DNA from: DAIDKA01 sp036267975
GTDB taxonomy: Bacteria > Pseudomonadota > Gammaproteobacteria > Steroidobacterales > Steroidobacteraceae
DNA: 64,000 bases
Direction of reading: 5' to 3'
Assembly (NCBI GenBank): GCA_036267975.1
Contig: DATAVA010000027.1
Location: 62,001 to 126,000 of the forward strand
Every line of letters starts with the position of its first letter. The first letter of the stretch is position 1. Below, piece after piece: positions 1 through 8,314 of this stretch. The translations under genes were made by a program, and so were the position numbers. Below the pieces are notes generated by a model. The model searched no databases. It was not told the DNA's origin and was given only the letters and a program-made list of their open reading frames with translations.

Positions 1-1101
1 ATCCTGGATGACGAAGACCGGGAAAATGAAGGTGACCTGATCATGGCCGCCGAACATGCGACGCCGCAGTCCATGGCCTTCATGATCCGTCATTCCAGCG
101 GCATCATCTGCGTGCCGATGGAAGAGGAGCGGTTGCTGCGCCTGGAATTGCCGCAGATGGTCGGGGCCAATAACGACAGCTACCGCACCGCGTTCACGGT
201 CTCGGTGGATTACCGGCACGGCACCAGTACGGGAGTCTCGGCGGCCGACCGTGCCGCGACCATCACAGCGCTGGCCAATCCGCAGACCGCGGCCGGCGAC
301 TTCGCGCGACCCGGGCATATTTTTCCGCTGCGCCCGCGCCGCGGCGGAGTGCTGGTGCGCGCCGGCCATACCGAGGCGGCGGTGGACCTGTGCGTCCTGG
401 CGGGCCTGAAACCCGCCGGCGTGCTGTGCGAACTGATGAATGATGACGGTTCGATGGCGCGCCGCGCCGAGAGCGAAGTGTTCGCCCGACAGCACAACAT
501 TGCGATGGGCACGATCGCCGATCTGATCCGTTATCGACTGCGCAATGAGCGCTCGGTGGATCGCATCGCCGATCAGCCCGTGCATACCGAATTCGGCGAG
601 TTTCGCCTGTGCGCCTACGAGGACCGCGGCAGTCATGCGGTGCACCTGGCGCTGGCCCGCGGCCGACTCGACGGGCCGGAGGCGCCGCTGGTGCGGGTGC
701 ATGTGGCCGACACCCTGCGCGATGCGCTCGGTATTTCGGGCGATGGTCGCACCTGGACCCTGCGACGGGCATTGGAGCGGGTGGCCGCAGCGCCCAATGG
801 CGTGGTGGTCATCCTGCGGGGGGCCGACGCGGCCTACGACCTGACGGCAGCGCTGCAAGCGCTGCAGCGACCGTTGGGTGGCGGCACGGACGGCAGTAGC
901 AGCGGCAGCACTGCGAACGATACCGGTCAGCAGCCGCATCTGAATGCGCAGGCCATGGTGCTGCGTACCTTCGGGGTTGGCGCACAGATCCTCAAGGACC
1001 TGGGCGTGAGCCATATGCGCGTGATGTCGCAGCCCAAACAGATGCATGGGCTGTCGGCATTTGGTCTGACCGTGGAAGCGTATGTCGGAGCGGACTGCTA
1101 G
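1..1101 (+). CDS. ribB: 3,4-dihydroxy-2-butanone-4-phosphate synthase with degenerate GTP cyclohydrolase II-like C-terminus (5' partial)
   Basis: The gene is cut by the window edge and is open in frame from base 1. The visible start carries the DHBP synthase acidic motif DDEDRENEGD, the Mg-binding and catalytic region that converts ribulose 5-phosphate to the four-carbon riboflavin precursor. From about visible residue 195 a GTP cyclohydrolase II-like domain follows. It lacks the three zinc cysteines and the catalytic arginine context of active RibA, ends with an LRTFGVGAQILKDLGV segment, and contains a Gly/Ser-rich low-complexity insert near 870-920. The usual reading of such RibBA/RibBX proteins is an active RibB half and an inactive RibA half; that is known of the family, not shown here. 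ribH begins directly after the stop codon, so the two are surely co-transcribed. Confidence 0.93.
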   Translation: MLDDEDRENEGDLIMAAEHATPQSMAFMIRHSSGIICVPMEEERLLRLELPQMVGANNDSYRTAFTVSVDYRHGTSTGVSAADRAATITALANPQTAAGDFARPGHIFPLRPRRGGVLVRAGHTEAAVDLCVLAGLKPAGVLCELMNDDGSMARRAESEVFARQHNIAMGTIADLIRYRLRNERSVDRIADQPVHTEFGEFRLCAYEDRGSHAVHLALARGRLDGPEAPLVRVHVADTLRDALGISGDGRTWTLRRALERVAAAPNGVVVILRGADAAYDLTAALQALQRPLGGGTDGSSSGSTANDTGQQPHLNAQAMVLRTFGVGAQILKDLGVSHMRVMSQPKQMHGLSAFGLTVEAYVGADC

Positions 1102-1605
1102 GTGGCCCACTCATCGCCGCCACTCGCGCCAATTCATGTCGTGGAGGGTGAAATCACCGCGCGCGGCCGGCGCGTGGCCATTGCGGCCGCGCGCTTCAAT
1201 GACTTCATCGTGTCCAGTTTGCTGGAGGGCGCGAGCGAGGCGTGGCGCTCGCACGGCGGCGCGAACGATGACCTGCTGATTGCCCGCGTACCGGGCGCCT
1301 TTGAGCTCCCGGTCGCGGTGCGCAAGCTGGCGATGAGCGGCCGTTTCGAGGCCGTCGTGGCGCTGGGGTGCGTGATCCGGGGAGACACGCCGCATTTTGA
1401 TTTCGTGGCCGGCGAGTGTGCCCGCGGGTTGACGTTCGCGAGCCTGGAAACCGGTGTGCCGGTGGTATTCGGTGTGCTGACCGTGAACACGACCGAGCAG
1501 GCCCTGGAGCGGGCGGCCATCAACGGCATGAACAAGGGTGGCGAGGCGCTGGAGACCGCGCTCGAGATGGTCAGTCTGTTCCAGCGCCTGGAACAGCGGG
1601 TTTAG
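1102..1605 (+). CDS. ribH: 6,7-dimethyl-8-ribityllumazine synthase
   Basis: This 167-residue protein condenses 5-amino-6-ribitylamino-uracil with the RibB product to form lumazine, the penultimate riboflavin step. Family landmarks are present: ARFNDFIVSSLLEGA near the N-terminus, VPGAFELPVA for substrate binding, GCVIRGDTPHFDFV with the catalytic histidine, and FGVLTVNTTEQALERA near the C-terminus. The GTG start immediately follows the ribB stop codon, which implies translational coupling. Length is normal for the family. nusB begins five bases after the stop, so the order ribB-ribH-nusB-thiL matches the gammaproteobacterial riboflavin operon, with pgpA missing from its usual downstream place. 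Confidence 0.96.
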   Translation: MAHSSPPLAPIHVVEGEITARGRRVAIAAARFNDFIVSSLLEGASEAWRSHGGANDDLLIARVPGAFELPVAVRKLAMSGRFEAVVALGCVIRGDTPHFDFVAGECARGLTFASLETGVPVVFGVLTVNTTEQALERAAINGMNKGGEALETALEMVSLFQRLEQRV

Positions 1606-1610
1606 TGTCC

Positions 1611-2051
1611 ATGGACAGCCAACCGGACCGGCGGGCCACCAATGCCCGCTCGGTGGCCCGCCGACTGGCGGTGCAGGCGATCTATCGCTGGCAGATCAAC
1701 GATGGCCCCTGGCAGGATCTGCTACTGGAATTCGCGGACGCTGCGGACATGCCCAAGGCTGACCGCGAATATTTCCGCGAGCTGATCGAGGGCGTTTGTG
1801 GGACGCGCACCCAGCTGGACGTCGACCTCGCGCAATGGACCGACCGCCCGGCGGTGCAGCTGGACCCGGTCGAGCACGCCGTGCTGCTGGTGTCGATGTT
1901 CGAACTGACCTCGCGTCCTGATGTACCGTTTCGAGTGGTGCTGAACGAAGCGGTCAACATCACGCGCCGCTTCGGCGCCACGGATGGTCACAAGTTCGTG
2001 AATGCCGTGCTGGATCGCGCCGCGCGCACGCTGCGTACCCACGAACACTGA
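1611..2051 (+). CDS. nusB: transcription antitermination factor NusB
   Basis: A 146-residue all-helical RNA-binding protein that acts with NusE (S10) on boxA RNA to prevent premature termination in rRNA operons. The sequence ARRLAVQAIYRW near the N-terminus and PFRVVLNEAVNITRRFGATDGHKFVNAVLDRAAR near the C-terminus (only its key residues need matching) are diagnostic of the NusB fold. The ATG at 1611 was chosen. A GTG at 1605, overlapping the ribH stop, is in frame and would add two residues. thiL follows 18 bases later. Confidence 0.95.
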   Translation: MDSQPDRRATNARSVARRLAVQAIYRWQINDGPWQDLLLEFADAADMPKADREYFRELIEGVCGTRTQLDVDLAQWTDRPAVQLDPVEHAVLLVSMFELTSRPDVPFRVVLNEAVNITRRFGATDGHKFVNAVLDRAARTLRTHEH

Positions 2052-2069
2052 CGCGCAGCGGGGCCGTCC

Positions 2070-3038
2070 ATGGCACTGTCGGAATTCGACCTCATCAGCC
2101 GCTTCTTCAGTCACCGTGGTGCAGCGCGTGAGGATGTGGCTTTGGGCGTCGGCGATGATGGCGCGGTGCTCGAGTGCCCTGCGGGCTCACAGTTGGTTGC
2201 CGCCATCGATTCGTTGGTGGAGGACGTGCATTTTGCGCCGGGTTCCCCGGCACGCTCCATCGGACATCGCGCCCTCGCGGTCAATCTGTCGGATCTTGCG
2301 GCAATGGGTGCGCAGCCGGCCTGGGCACTGCTGGCCCTGGCGCTGCCGCGCGCCGATGCCACGTGGCTGCAGGACTTCAGTGACGGGTTGGATGCCCTGG
2401 CACGCCAGCATGACGTGGCACTGGTGGGTGGCGACACCACCGGTGGCAAGCTGTGCGTGACGGTGCAGATCCTCGGATTCGTGCCGCGTGGGAGCGCCCT
2501 CACGCGCAGCGGCGGGCAGGCCGGCGATGCCGTTTTCGTGAGTGGCACGCCGGGTGACGCGGCGGCGGGCCTGATGCTGGAGCAGGCCCGGCTGAGCGTC
2601 GCGGATGCAGCGCACGCACGCTGGCTGCTGGACCGGTTCCGTTATCCCACGCCGCGCGTGTCGCTCGGACTGGCCTTGCGTGGCCTGGCCAGCGCCTGCA
2701 TCGATGTGTCCGATGGCCTGCTCGGCGACTGCGGCCGCCTGGCCCAGGCCAGCGGCTGCGGCGTCACCCTGGACTATGCGGCCATTCCGCTGTCAGAGCC
2801 GCTGCGCGCGGCCGTCGGCGCGGAGCGCGCGCGCGAGCTGGCGCTGACCGGCGGTGAAGATTATGAGCTTTGCTTCACGGTGCCCACCGCCAAGCTCAGC
2901 GCATTCATGGCGCAGTGCCCGGCCGCCGAGTTTGGCTGGAGTCGGATCGGCACGCTGACCGCGCAGCCCGGCGCGCTCGTGCGACGCGGCACGTCTGTGA
3001 TGCAGGTCTCGCATCGCGGGTTTGACCACTTCGGCTGA
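2070..3038 (+). CDS. thiL: thiamine-monophosphate kinase
   Basis: A 322-residue ThiL that phosphorylates thiamine monophosphate to thiamine diphosphate with ATP, the last step of cofactor synthesis. Visible motifs are the N-terminal GDDGAV and DSLVEDVHF magnesium/nucleotide sites, VGGDTTGG in the middle, DVSDGLLGD, and GGEDYELCFT in the C-terminal half. Length and motif order match the family. It closes the ribB-ribH-nusB-thiL run. A strong hairpin lies about 30 bases after the stop. Confidence 0.96.
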   Translation: MALSEFDLISRFFSHRGAAREDVALGVGDDGAVLECPAGSQLVAAIDSLVEDVHFAPGSPARSIGHRALAVNLSDLAAMGAQPAWALLALALPRADATWLQDFSDGLDALARQHDVALVGGDTTGGKLCVTVQILGFVPRGSALTRSGGQAGDAVFVSGTPGDAAAGLMLEQARLSVADAAHARWLLDRFRYPTPRVSLGLALRGLASACIDVSDGLLGDCGRLAQASGCGVTLDYAAIPLSEPLRAAVGAERARELALTGGEDYELCFTVPTAKLSAFMAQCPAAEFGWSRIGTLTAQPGALVRRGTSVMQVSHRGFDHFG

Positions 3039-3070
3039 TCGGTACCATCGCGGCATCCGTCGCCGGGTGC

Positions 3071-3096
3071 GCGGGCGACATTGCGGTGTCGCCTGC
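3071..3096 (+). terminator. hairpin after thiL, possible transcript end
   Basis: A 10-bp stem (GCGGGCGACA with TGTCGCCTGC, one G-U pair) closes a 6-base loop. It lies 33 bases after the thiL stop and before the kinase gene. No U-tract follows, so intrinsic termination is unproven; it could instead protect a processed 3' end. Confidence 0.35.
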
Positions 3097-3185
3097 GTGT
3101 GAGGGGTACATCACAGTAGGCTGGCCGGCCGTTCCTTATCCTCGCGCGACACTTCGCTAAATACCGCTAGTACCCAGGATCGACG

Positions 3186-4517
3186 GTGCCCCAGAAATCC
3201 CCCTCCAGCCGTGCCCGTGCAACCCCCGAGAAAATCGGCAAGTACGTGATCATCAAGGAGGTGGGTCGCGGCAGCACGGGTACCGTCTATCTTTCGCATG
3301 ACGCCTATTACGGGCGCGACGTGGCGATCAAGGTCTACAACATCGACACGGGTGGCGATGAGGATCGGGCGCGCATCGCGCGCAAGATGTTCCTCTCCGA
3401 AGCACACCTGGTGGGGATGCTGCAGCATCCCAACATCCTGCCCATCTATGATGCCGGCGAGGAGAACGGTTACTGCTACATCGTCAGCGAGCATGTGCAT
3501 GGCGCGCGCACGCTGGCGGCGTACTGCCGTTCCGACAACCTGTTGCGCAACGATGACGCCGTGGAGATCAACTTCAAGTGCGCCAAGGCGCTGCACTACG
3601 CGCATTCACGGGGCGTCATTCACCGCGACGTGAAACCCTCGAACATCATGCTCACCCAGGACAGCGATGTCCGCATCATCGATTTTGGCATTGCGCTGGT
3701 TTCGGACTCGGATATCTCGCGCATCGAAGGCATCGCGGGCAGCCCCTCGTATATGTCGCCTGAGCAGGTGCAGAGCCTGGAACTGAGCAACCGCTCCGAC
3801 CTGTATTCGCTCGGCGCCGTGATGTACGAGCTGCTGACCGGATCGCGCCCATTTCGCGCCGGCAACCTGCAGAAACTGCTGCACCAGATCGTGTACGCCA
3901 CCGCGCCGCCGATCCACACCATGCGCGCCGACATCCCCGAGGACCTCGAGAATGTCGTGGCGATGGCGCTGCAGAAGGACCCCGCGAAGCGTTACAAGAG
4001 CGGCCTGGACTTCGCGGCCGAACTGACCCGTGTGCACCAAAAGCTGCGCGAGCAGAATGCGCGCATCGACCGCCAGGAACAGTTCGGTGTCCTGCGGCGG
4101 CTGAAGTTCTTCCATGAGTTCTCGCACGCGGAGATCTGGGAAGTGCTGCGCGCGAGTCACTGGCAGACCTATTCCCTTGGCGAGGAGATCGTCAAGGAAG
4201 GTGAAATGGACGATCGTTTCTACGTGATCGTCTCGGGCACCTGCACGGTGGAGCGGCACGCGGTGCGCCTGGGCGCCATCGAGACCGGCGAATGCTTCGG
4301 CGAGGCGAGCTATGTGCCGGGCGCGAAGCGGACGGCGACGATTCGCTCCCTGGAGGGTGTCACCGTCCTCAAAGTCAGCTCGACCCTGCTCGAGCAGGTA
4401 TCGGCATCGTGCCAGCTGCGCTTCAATCGTGTGTTCCTGCGCACCATGATCACCCGGCTGCAGGCCAGCGACATGGATTCCACCACCGCCACTTTTCCGC
4501 GGCTCGCACCGCGCTGA
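3186..4517 (+). CDS. serine/threonine protein kinase with C-terminal cyclic-nucleotide-binding domain
   Basis: A 443-residue Hanks-type kinase. The glycine loop is GRGSTGTVYL, the ATP lysine is K49 in VAIKVYN, the catalytic loop HRDVKPSN has HRD at 146-148, and DFG is at 166-168. The activation segment runs to a typical SPSYMSPEQ, so an active kinase is expected. Residues about 315-430 form a cNMP-binding beta-barrel with the phosphate-binding cassette FGEASYVPGAKRTAT. No membrane segment or signal peptide is visible, so it should be cytosolic. The GTG start at 3186 places the glycine loop near residue 27, as usual. The gene stands alone between thiL and the convergent folE2, and its substrate is unknown. 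Direct control of the kinase by cAMP or cGMP is an inference from the domain pair. Confidence 0.9.
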   Translation: MPQKSPSSRARATPEKIGKYVIIKEVGRGSTGTVYLSHDAYYGRDVAIKVYNIDTGGDEDRARIARKMFLSEAHLVGMLQHPNILPIYDAGEENGYCYIVSEHVHGARTLAAYCRSDNLLRNDDAVEINFKCAKALHYAHSRGVIHRDVKPSNIMLTQDSDVRIIDFGIALVSDSDISRIEGIAGSPSYMSPEQVQSLELSNRSDLYSLGAVMYELLTGSRPFRAGNLQKLLHQIVYATAPPIHTMRADIPEDLENVVAMALQKDPAKRYKSGLDFAAELTRVHQKLREQNARIDRQEQFGVLRRLKFFHEFSHAEIWEVLRASHWQTYSLGEEIVKEGEMDDRFYVIVSGTCTVERHAVRLGAIETGECFGEASYVPGAKRTATIRSLEGVTVLKVSSTLLEQVSASCQLRFNRVFLRTMITRLQASDMDSTTATFPRLAPR

Positions 4518-4531
4518 GCGCCCGCAAGCCG

Positions 4532-5350
4532 CTAGGCCGCTGGCGCTTCCTTGTCGTGCTCGATCTGCGCGTAGGCCGAATGGTTGTGGATGGACTCGAA
4601 GTTCTCCGCGGACACTTCGTAGGCCGATATCCGATCTTCGGCGTTCAGGCGCGCGGCGACATCGCGCACGATGTCTTCGACGAACTTCGGATTCTCGTAG
4701 GCGCGTTCGGTGACGAACTTTTCGTCGGTGCGCTTGAGGATGCCGTACAGCTCGCTGGAAGCCTCTGACTCCGCGATACTGATCAGTTCTTCGATCCAGA
4801 TGTGCTCGCGCAGCTTTGCCGTGATGGTCACGTGCGAGCGCTGATTGTGGGCGCCGTACTTTGAGATATCACGCGAGCACGGGCACAGACTGGTAACGGG
4901 TACCACGACCCGGATCCACATGCAGGTCTTGCCGTCGCGGCGCTCGCCGAGCAGGCTCGCGCGGTAATCCATGACACTGGCGACGCCCGAAACGGGCGCG
5001 CGCTTGGTGACGAAGAATGGGAAGGTCATTTCGATGTGGCCGGCGTTGGCCTCCAGGCGCATCGTCATCTCTTCGAGCATCTTCTGGAACGACTCGACGG
5101 AGATCTCGCGCTCGTGCTGGTTGAGGATGCTCACGAAGCGCGACATGTGCGTGCCCTTGAAGTCATGCGGCAGGTTTACGTACATGTTGAAGGTGGCGAT
5201 GGTGTGCTGTTCACCGCTGGCGCGATCCTTGACCCGCACCGGATGGGTGATGTCCTTGATCCCGACGCGATTGATCGGAATGCGCCGGGTGTCCGCGCGG
5301 CCCTGCACATCCTCGACGCCGAGGGGGTGGGTGATTATCTGGGAGTTCAT
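4532..5350 (-). CDS. folE2: GTP cyclohydrolase FolE2 (type IB)
   Basis: A 272-residue protein of the GCYH-IB family, which converts GTP to dihydroneopterin triphosphate for folate and related pterins. It is metal-flexible, unlike zinc-dependent FolE. The SLCPCSRDISKYGAHNQR segment holds the conserved catalytic cysteine and histidine, and the N-terminus VEDVQGRADTRRIPI is typical. The start ATG at 5350 lies one base after the dxs stop, so it is translated from the dxs transcript. A longer open frame upstream lies inside dxs and was rejected. It ends 14 bases from the convergent kinase gene. Confidence 0.95.
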   Translation of the reverse strand: MNSQIITHPLGVEDVQGRADTRRIPINRVGIKDITHPVRVKDRASGEQHTIATFNMYVNLPHDFKGTHMSRFVSILNQHEREISVESFQKMLEEMTMRLEANAGHIEMTFPFFVTKRAPVSGVASVMDYRASLLGERRDGKTCMWIRVVVPVTSLCPCSRDISKYGAHNQRSHVTITAKLREHIWIEELISIAESEASSELYGILKRTDEKFVTERAYENPKFVEDIVRDVAARLNAEDRISAYEVSAENFESIHNHSAYAQIEHDKEAPAA

Positions 5351-5351
5351 A

Positions 5352-7256
5352 TCAAAGCGCGCCGACGGAGCGCGCCCGGGTGGCTGAATGGCGCGCCCAC
5401 CAGCGTTCGATGGTGGCATTGAGCGACGCCGCGTCGAGTCCGGCCAGGGCCAGACAATCCTCGCGTGAGCCGTGCTCGATGAAGCGGTCCGGAATGCCGA
5501 TGTGCAGCAAGGATACCTGGATGTCCTGGCTCGCCAACAGTTCGCCGATGGCACTGCCGGCGCCGCCGGCGACGACATTCTCCTCGAGGGTCACGACCGC
5601 GGTGTGGCGCGAGGCGATGTCGATCACCAGATTCTCATCCAGCGGCTTGATGAAGCGCAGGTTCACGAGCGTGGCATCGAGCCGTTCGGCGATCTTCTGA
5701 GCCGGGGCCACCATCGCACCCACGGCGATGAGCGCCAGTCCCGAGCGGCCCTGGCGACGCACTTCGGCGCGCCCGATGGGCAGCGCGGTCATCTGTTGCA
5801 CCAGCGGCGCACCCGGACCGGTGCCACGCGGGTAGCGCACGGCAGCCGGGCCCATCACGGTGGTGGCGGTGTAGAGCATCTGCCGGCATTCGTCTTCGTC
5901 GGCGGGCGCCATGATCACCAGGTTCGGGATGCAGCGCATGAAAGAGAGGTCAAAGCTGCCCTGGTGGGTCGCGCCATCGCTCCCGACCATGCCGGCGCGA
6001 TCGATGGCGAAGGTCACGGGCAGGTTCTGCAGGGCCACATCGTGAATCAGCTGGTCATAGCCGCGCTGCAGGAAGGTCGAGTAGATGGCCACGACCGGCC
6101 TCATGCCCGAACAGGCGAGGCCCGCCGCCAGGGTTACCGCGTGCTGCTCGGCGATCGCCACGTCGAAGTAGCGGTCGGGGAAGCGTTTCGAATACTCGAC
6201 CAGCCCCGAGCCTTCACGCATGGCGGGGGTGATGGCCACGATCTTTGGATTTACCGTGGCGATGTCGCACAGCCACTGTCCGAACACCTGGGAGTAGGTC
6301 GGGCCCTGGCTCTTTTCCTTGAAAATGGTGCCGCTGCGCGGATCGAACGGGCCGGGTCCATGCCACTTGATGGGATCGGCCTCGGCGGGCGCGTAGCCCT
6401 TGCCCTTGCGCGTCACGACGTGCAGGAACTGCGGTCCCTTCAGCTGCTTGATGTTCTTGAGCGTGGTCACCAGGGCCTTCAGATCGTGTCCGTCGACGGG
6501 TCCGATGTAGTTGAATCCCATTTCCTCGAACATGGTGCCGGGCAGGACCATGCCCTTCATGTGTTCCTCCGAGCGGCGCGCAAGTTCACGCACCGTGGGC
6601 ATGGGCTTCAGCACTTTCTTGCCGCTTTCGCGCAAGTGGGCATAAAAACGCCCGGACAGCACCCGCGCCAGGTAGTTGGACAAGGCGCCGACATTCTCGG
6701 AAATCGACATCTCGTTGTCGTTCAGGACCACCAGCAGGTCATTCGGCAGCGAGCCGGCGTGGCACAGTGCCTCGAAGGCCATGCCGGCCGTCATGGCGCC
6801 ATCGCCGATGACTGCGACGGCGCGCCGCTCACTGCCCTGGTGCGCGGCCGCAATGGCCATCCCTAAGGCTGCGCTGACCGAGGTGCTCGAATGCCCCACG
6901 GCGAAGGTGTCGTATTCGCTTTCCGCCGGGGTGGGGAAGGGGGCCAGACCATTGTGCTGCTTGATCGTATGCAGCCGATCGCGGCGCCCCGTGAGGACCT
7001 TGTGCGGATAGGCCTGGTGGCCCACGTCCCATACCAGCAGGTCACCGGGGGTGTCGTAAACGTAATGCAGGGCAATCGTCAGCTCGACAGTGCCGAGACC
7101 CGCGGCAAAGTGACCGCCGCGCGTGCTGACGCTCTGGATCAGGAATTCGCGCAATTCGGCCGCAAGCTCGGGCAGCGTGCCGGCGGGAAGGCGGCGCAGA
7201 TCCGCGGGGGCGTGGATCGTGCTCAGCAGGGGATAGGTGCCTTCGGCGTTGGGCAT
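5352..7256 (-). CDS. dxs: 1-deoxy-D-xylulose-5-phosphate synthase
   Basis: Thiamine-diphosphate enzyme that joins pyruvate and glyceraldehyde 3-phosphate, the entry and main flux-control step of the MEP isoprenoid pathway. The sequence shows VWDVGHQAYPHK and HSSTSVSAALG in the N-terminal domain, the ThDP motif GDGAMTAGMAFEAL, and transketolase-like AEQHAVTLAAGLA in the middle domain. The start at 7256 (MPNAEGTYPLL) gives 634 residues, close to the usual 620-630. An in-frame ATG at 7295 would add 13 residues; neither start has a clear Shine-Dalgarno. The canonical xseB-ispA-dxs order is broken here because ispA sits in the hopanoid cluster at 25192. The product feeds squalene and hopanoid synthesis. 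Confidence 0.96.
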   Translation of the reverse strand: MPNAEGTYPLLSTIHAPADLRRLPAGTLPELAAELREFLIQSVSTRGGHFAAGLGTVELTIALHYVYDTPGDLLVWDVGHQAYPHKVLTGRRDRLHTIKQHNGLAPFPTPAESEYDTFAVGHSSTSVSAALGMAIAAAHQGSERRAVAVIGDGAMTAGMAFEALCHAGSLPNDLLVVLNDNEMSISENVGALSNYLARVLSGRFYAHLRESGKKVLKPMPTVRELARRSEEHMKGMVLPGTMFEEMGFNYIGPVDGHDLKALVTTLKNIKQLKGPQFLHVVTRKGKGYAPAEADPIKWHGPGPFDPRSGTIFKEKSQGPTYSQVFGQWLCDIATVNPKIVAITPAMREGSGLVEYSKRFPDRYFDVAIAEQHAVTLAAGLACSGMRPVVAIYSTFLQRGYDQLIHDVALQNLPVTFAIDRAGMVGSDGATHQGSFDLSFMRCIPNLVIMAPADEDECRQMLYTATTVMGPAAVRYPRGTGPGAPLVQQMTALPIGRAEVRRQGRSGLALIAVGAMVAPAQKIAERLDATLVNLRFIKPLDENLVIDIASRHTAVVTLEENVVAGGAGSAIGELLASQDIQVSLLHIGIPDRFIEHGSREDCLALAGLDAASLNATIERWWARHSATRARSVGAL

Positions 7257-7382
7257 GAGGTGAACTTTATGACCTTTGTAGCGCCCCGTGGACATCGTCC
7301 AGGGTGGCTAAGTCTAACCAGTGCAACACGGATAAGGTATCGGACGGGCGCTAAGGATACTGAGATGGGGTAAGCCGCGCGG

Positions 7383-7658
7383 CTAATCGGCCGAATTCAG
7401 GGCCGGTTCGGCGTTGTCGGTGAAGGGTTCAGGATCGGCGCTGGCGCTGCTGTTCAACAGGATTTCCACCTTCTGCTGGGCCGCCTTCAGGGCACCCTGA
7501 CACTGACGTGTCAGCGCGACACCCCGTTCGAAGGATTTCAGGGCATCGTCCAGCGGCAGGTCACCTTGTTCGAGGCGTTCGACCAAGGCCTCAAGCTCGG
7601 CCAACGCGGCCTCAAAATCGACCGGGATGTCATCTCCCACACAAATCTCGACTGTCAT
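7383..7658 (-). CDS. xseB: exodeoxyribonuclease VII small subunit
   Basis: A 91-residue XseB with the signature FEAALAELEALVERLEQGDLP and LDDALKSFERG (each part of the same N-terminal helical hairpin). The partner XseA degrades single-stranded DNA to oligonucleotides and XseB is needed for stability. xseA is not in the window. The acidic C-terminal tail is unremarkable. It starts the xseB-dxs-folE2 run on the minus strand and is divergent from the rubrerythrin gene, with a 164-bp region between the starts. Confidence 0.93.
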   Translation of the reverse strand: MTVEICVGDDIPVDFEAALAELEALVERLEQGDLPLDDALKSFERGVALTRQCQGALKAAQQKVEILLNSSASADPEPFTDNAEPALNSAD

Positions 7659-7709
7659 GCATGCAAGCGATTGCCCCTTATACAGGGCCGCGGCGGCGGG
7701 TCAAAGTCA

Positions 7710-7738
7710 TTGACGATGTCGCAAGGGGCGAATAAAGT
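7710..7738 (+). promoter_or_regulatory. sigma70-type promoter for rubrerythrin module
   Basis: TTGACG (7710-7715), a 17-base spacer and TAAAGT (7733-7738) match the consensus at five and four of six positions. The expected transcript start is near 7745, about 78 bases before the rubrerythrin GTG. Confidence 0.55.
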
Positions 7739-7746
7739 TAAACGTC

Positions 7747-7761
7747 TTAGACCCAGTCTAA
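7747..7761. promoter_or_regulatory. candidate operator, 6-3-6 inverted repeat
   Basis: TTAGAC-CCA-GTCTAA is a perfect inverted repeat that begins right at the predicted transcription start of the rubrerythrin promoter, a position where a bound repressor would block initiation. No regulator gene is adjacent, and the repeat does not clearly match a known Fur, PerR or IscR box. Confidence 0.4.
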
Positions 7762-7822
7762 TTTTGCCATTTTAGGCCGCCTTCCCGGGCGTCCGTCGCA
7801 CCACCTTCCGTAGGAGACCACC

Positions 7823-8236
7823 GTGAACCTCAAGGGCAGCAAGACCGAGACCAATCTGAAGGAAGCATTTGCCGGGGAATCCCAGGCGAATCGCCGCTAT
7901 CTGTATTTCGCATCAAAGGCGGATGTCGAAGGCTACAACGACGTGTCGGCGGTGTTCCGTTCCACGGCCGAAGGGGAGACCGGCCATGCGCACGGTCACC
8001 TGGAGTACCTGGAAGCCGTCGGTGACCCGGCCACCGGCCTGCCGATCGGGGAGACCAAACTGAACCTCAAGGCCGCCATTGCCGGCGAGACGCATGAGTA
8101 TTCGGACATGTATCCGGGCATGGCCAAGTCGGCACGCGAAGAAGGCTTCGCTGAAATTGCGGACTGGTTCGAGACGCTCGCCAAGGCCGAACGTTCCCAC
8201 GCGAATCGTTTCCAGAAGGCGCTGGATTCAATCTGA
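7823..8236 (+). CDS. rubrerythrin, diiron domain only
   Basis: A 137-residue ferritin-like protein of the rubrerythrin family. Paired carboxylate/histidine motifs are visible: FAGESQANRRYL, EGETGHAHGH, IAGETHEYSDMY and KAERSHANRF, giving a full diiron site for peroxide reduction. The C-terminal rubredoxin domain of classical rubrerythrin is absent, so electrons must come from another donor, possibly the Fe-S protein encoded next. The GTG start has AGGAG eight bases upstream. It leads a three-gene module with the Fe-S protein and DUF3501, a grouping recurrent in proteobacteria. Confidence 0.93.
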   Translation: MNLKGSKTETNLKEAFAGESQANRRYLYFASKADVEGYNDVSAVFRSTAEGETGHAHGHLEYLEAVGDPATGLPIGETKLNLKAAIAGETHEYSDMYPGMAKSAREEGFAEIADWFETLAKAERSHANRFQKALDSI

Positions 8237-8255
8237 TCCTGCGAGGGACCCGCGC

Positions 8256-8278
8256 GAACCGGCTGCACAGGCCGGTTC
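8256..8278 (+). terminator. intercistronic hairpin between rubrerythrin and Fe-S genes
   Basis: An 8-bp perfect stem, GAACCGGC with GCCGGTTC, closes a 7-base loop 19 bases after the rubrerythrin stop. No U-tract follows. It may act as a partial terminator or RNase-stop that makes rubrerythrin mRNA more abundant than the downstream genes; this is inference. Confidence 0.35.
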
Positions 8279-8314
8279 CGCCCCCAATGCCGGCCGCAAC
8301 CCTTTAGGAAATCG

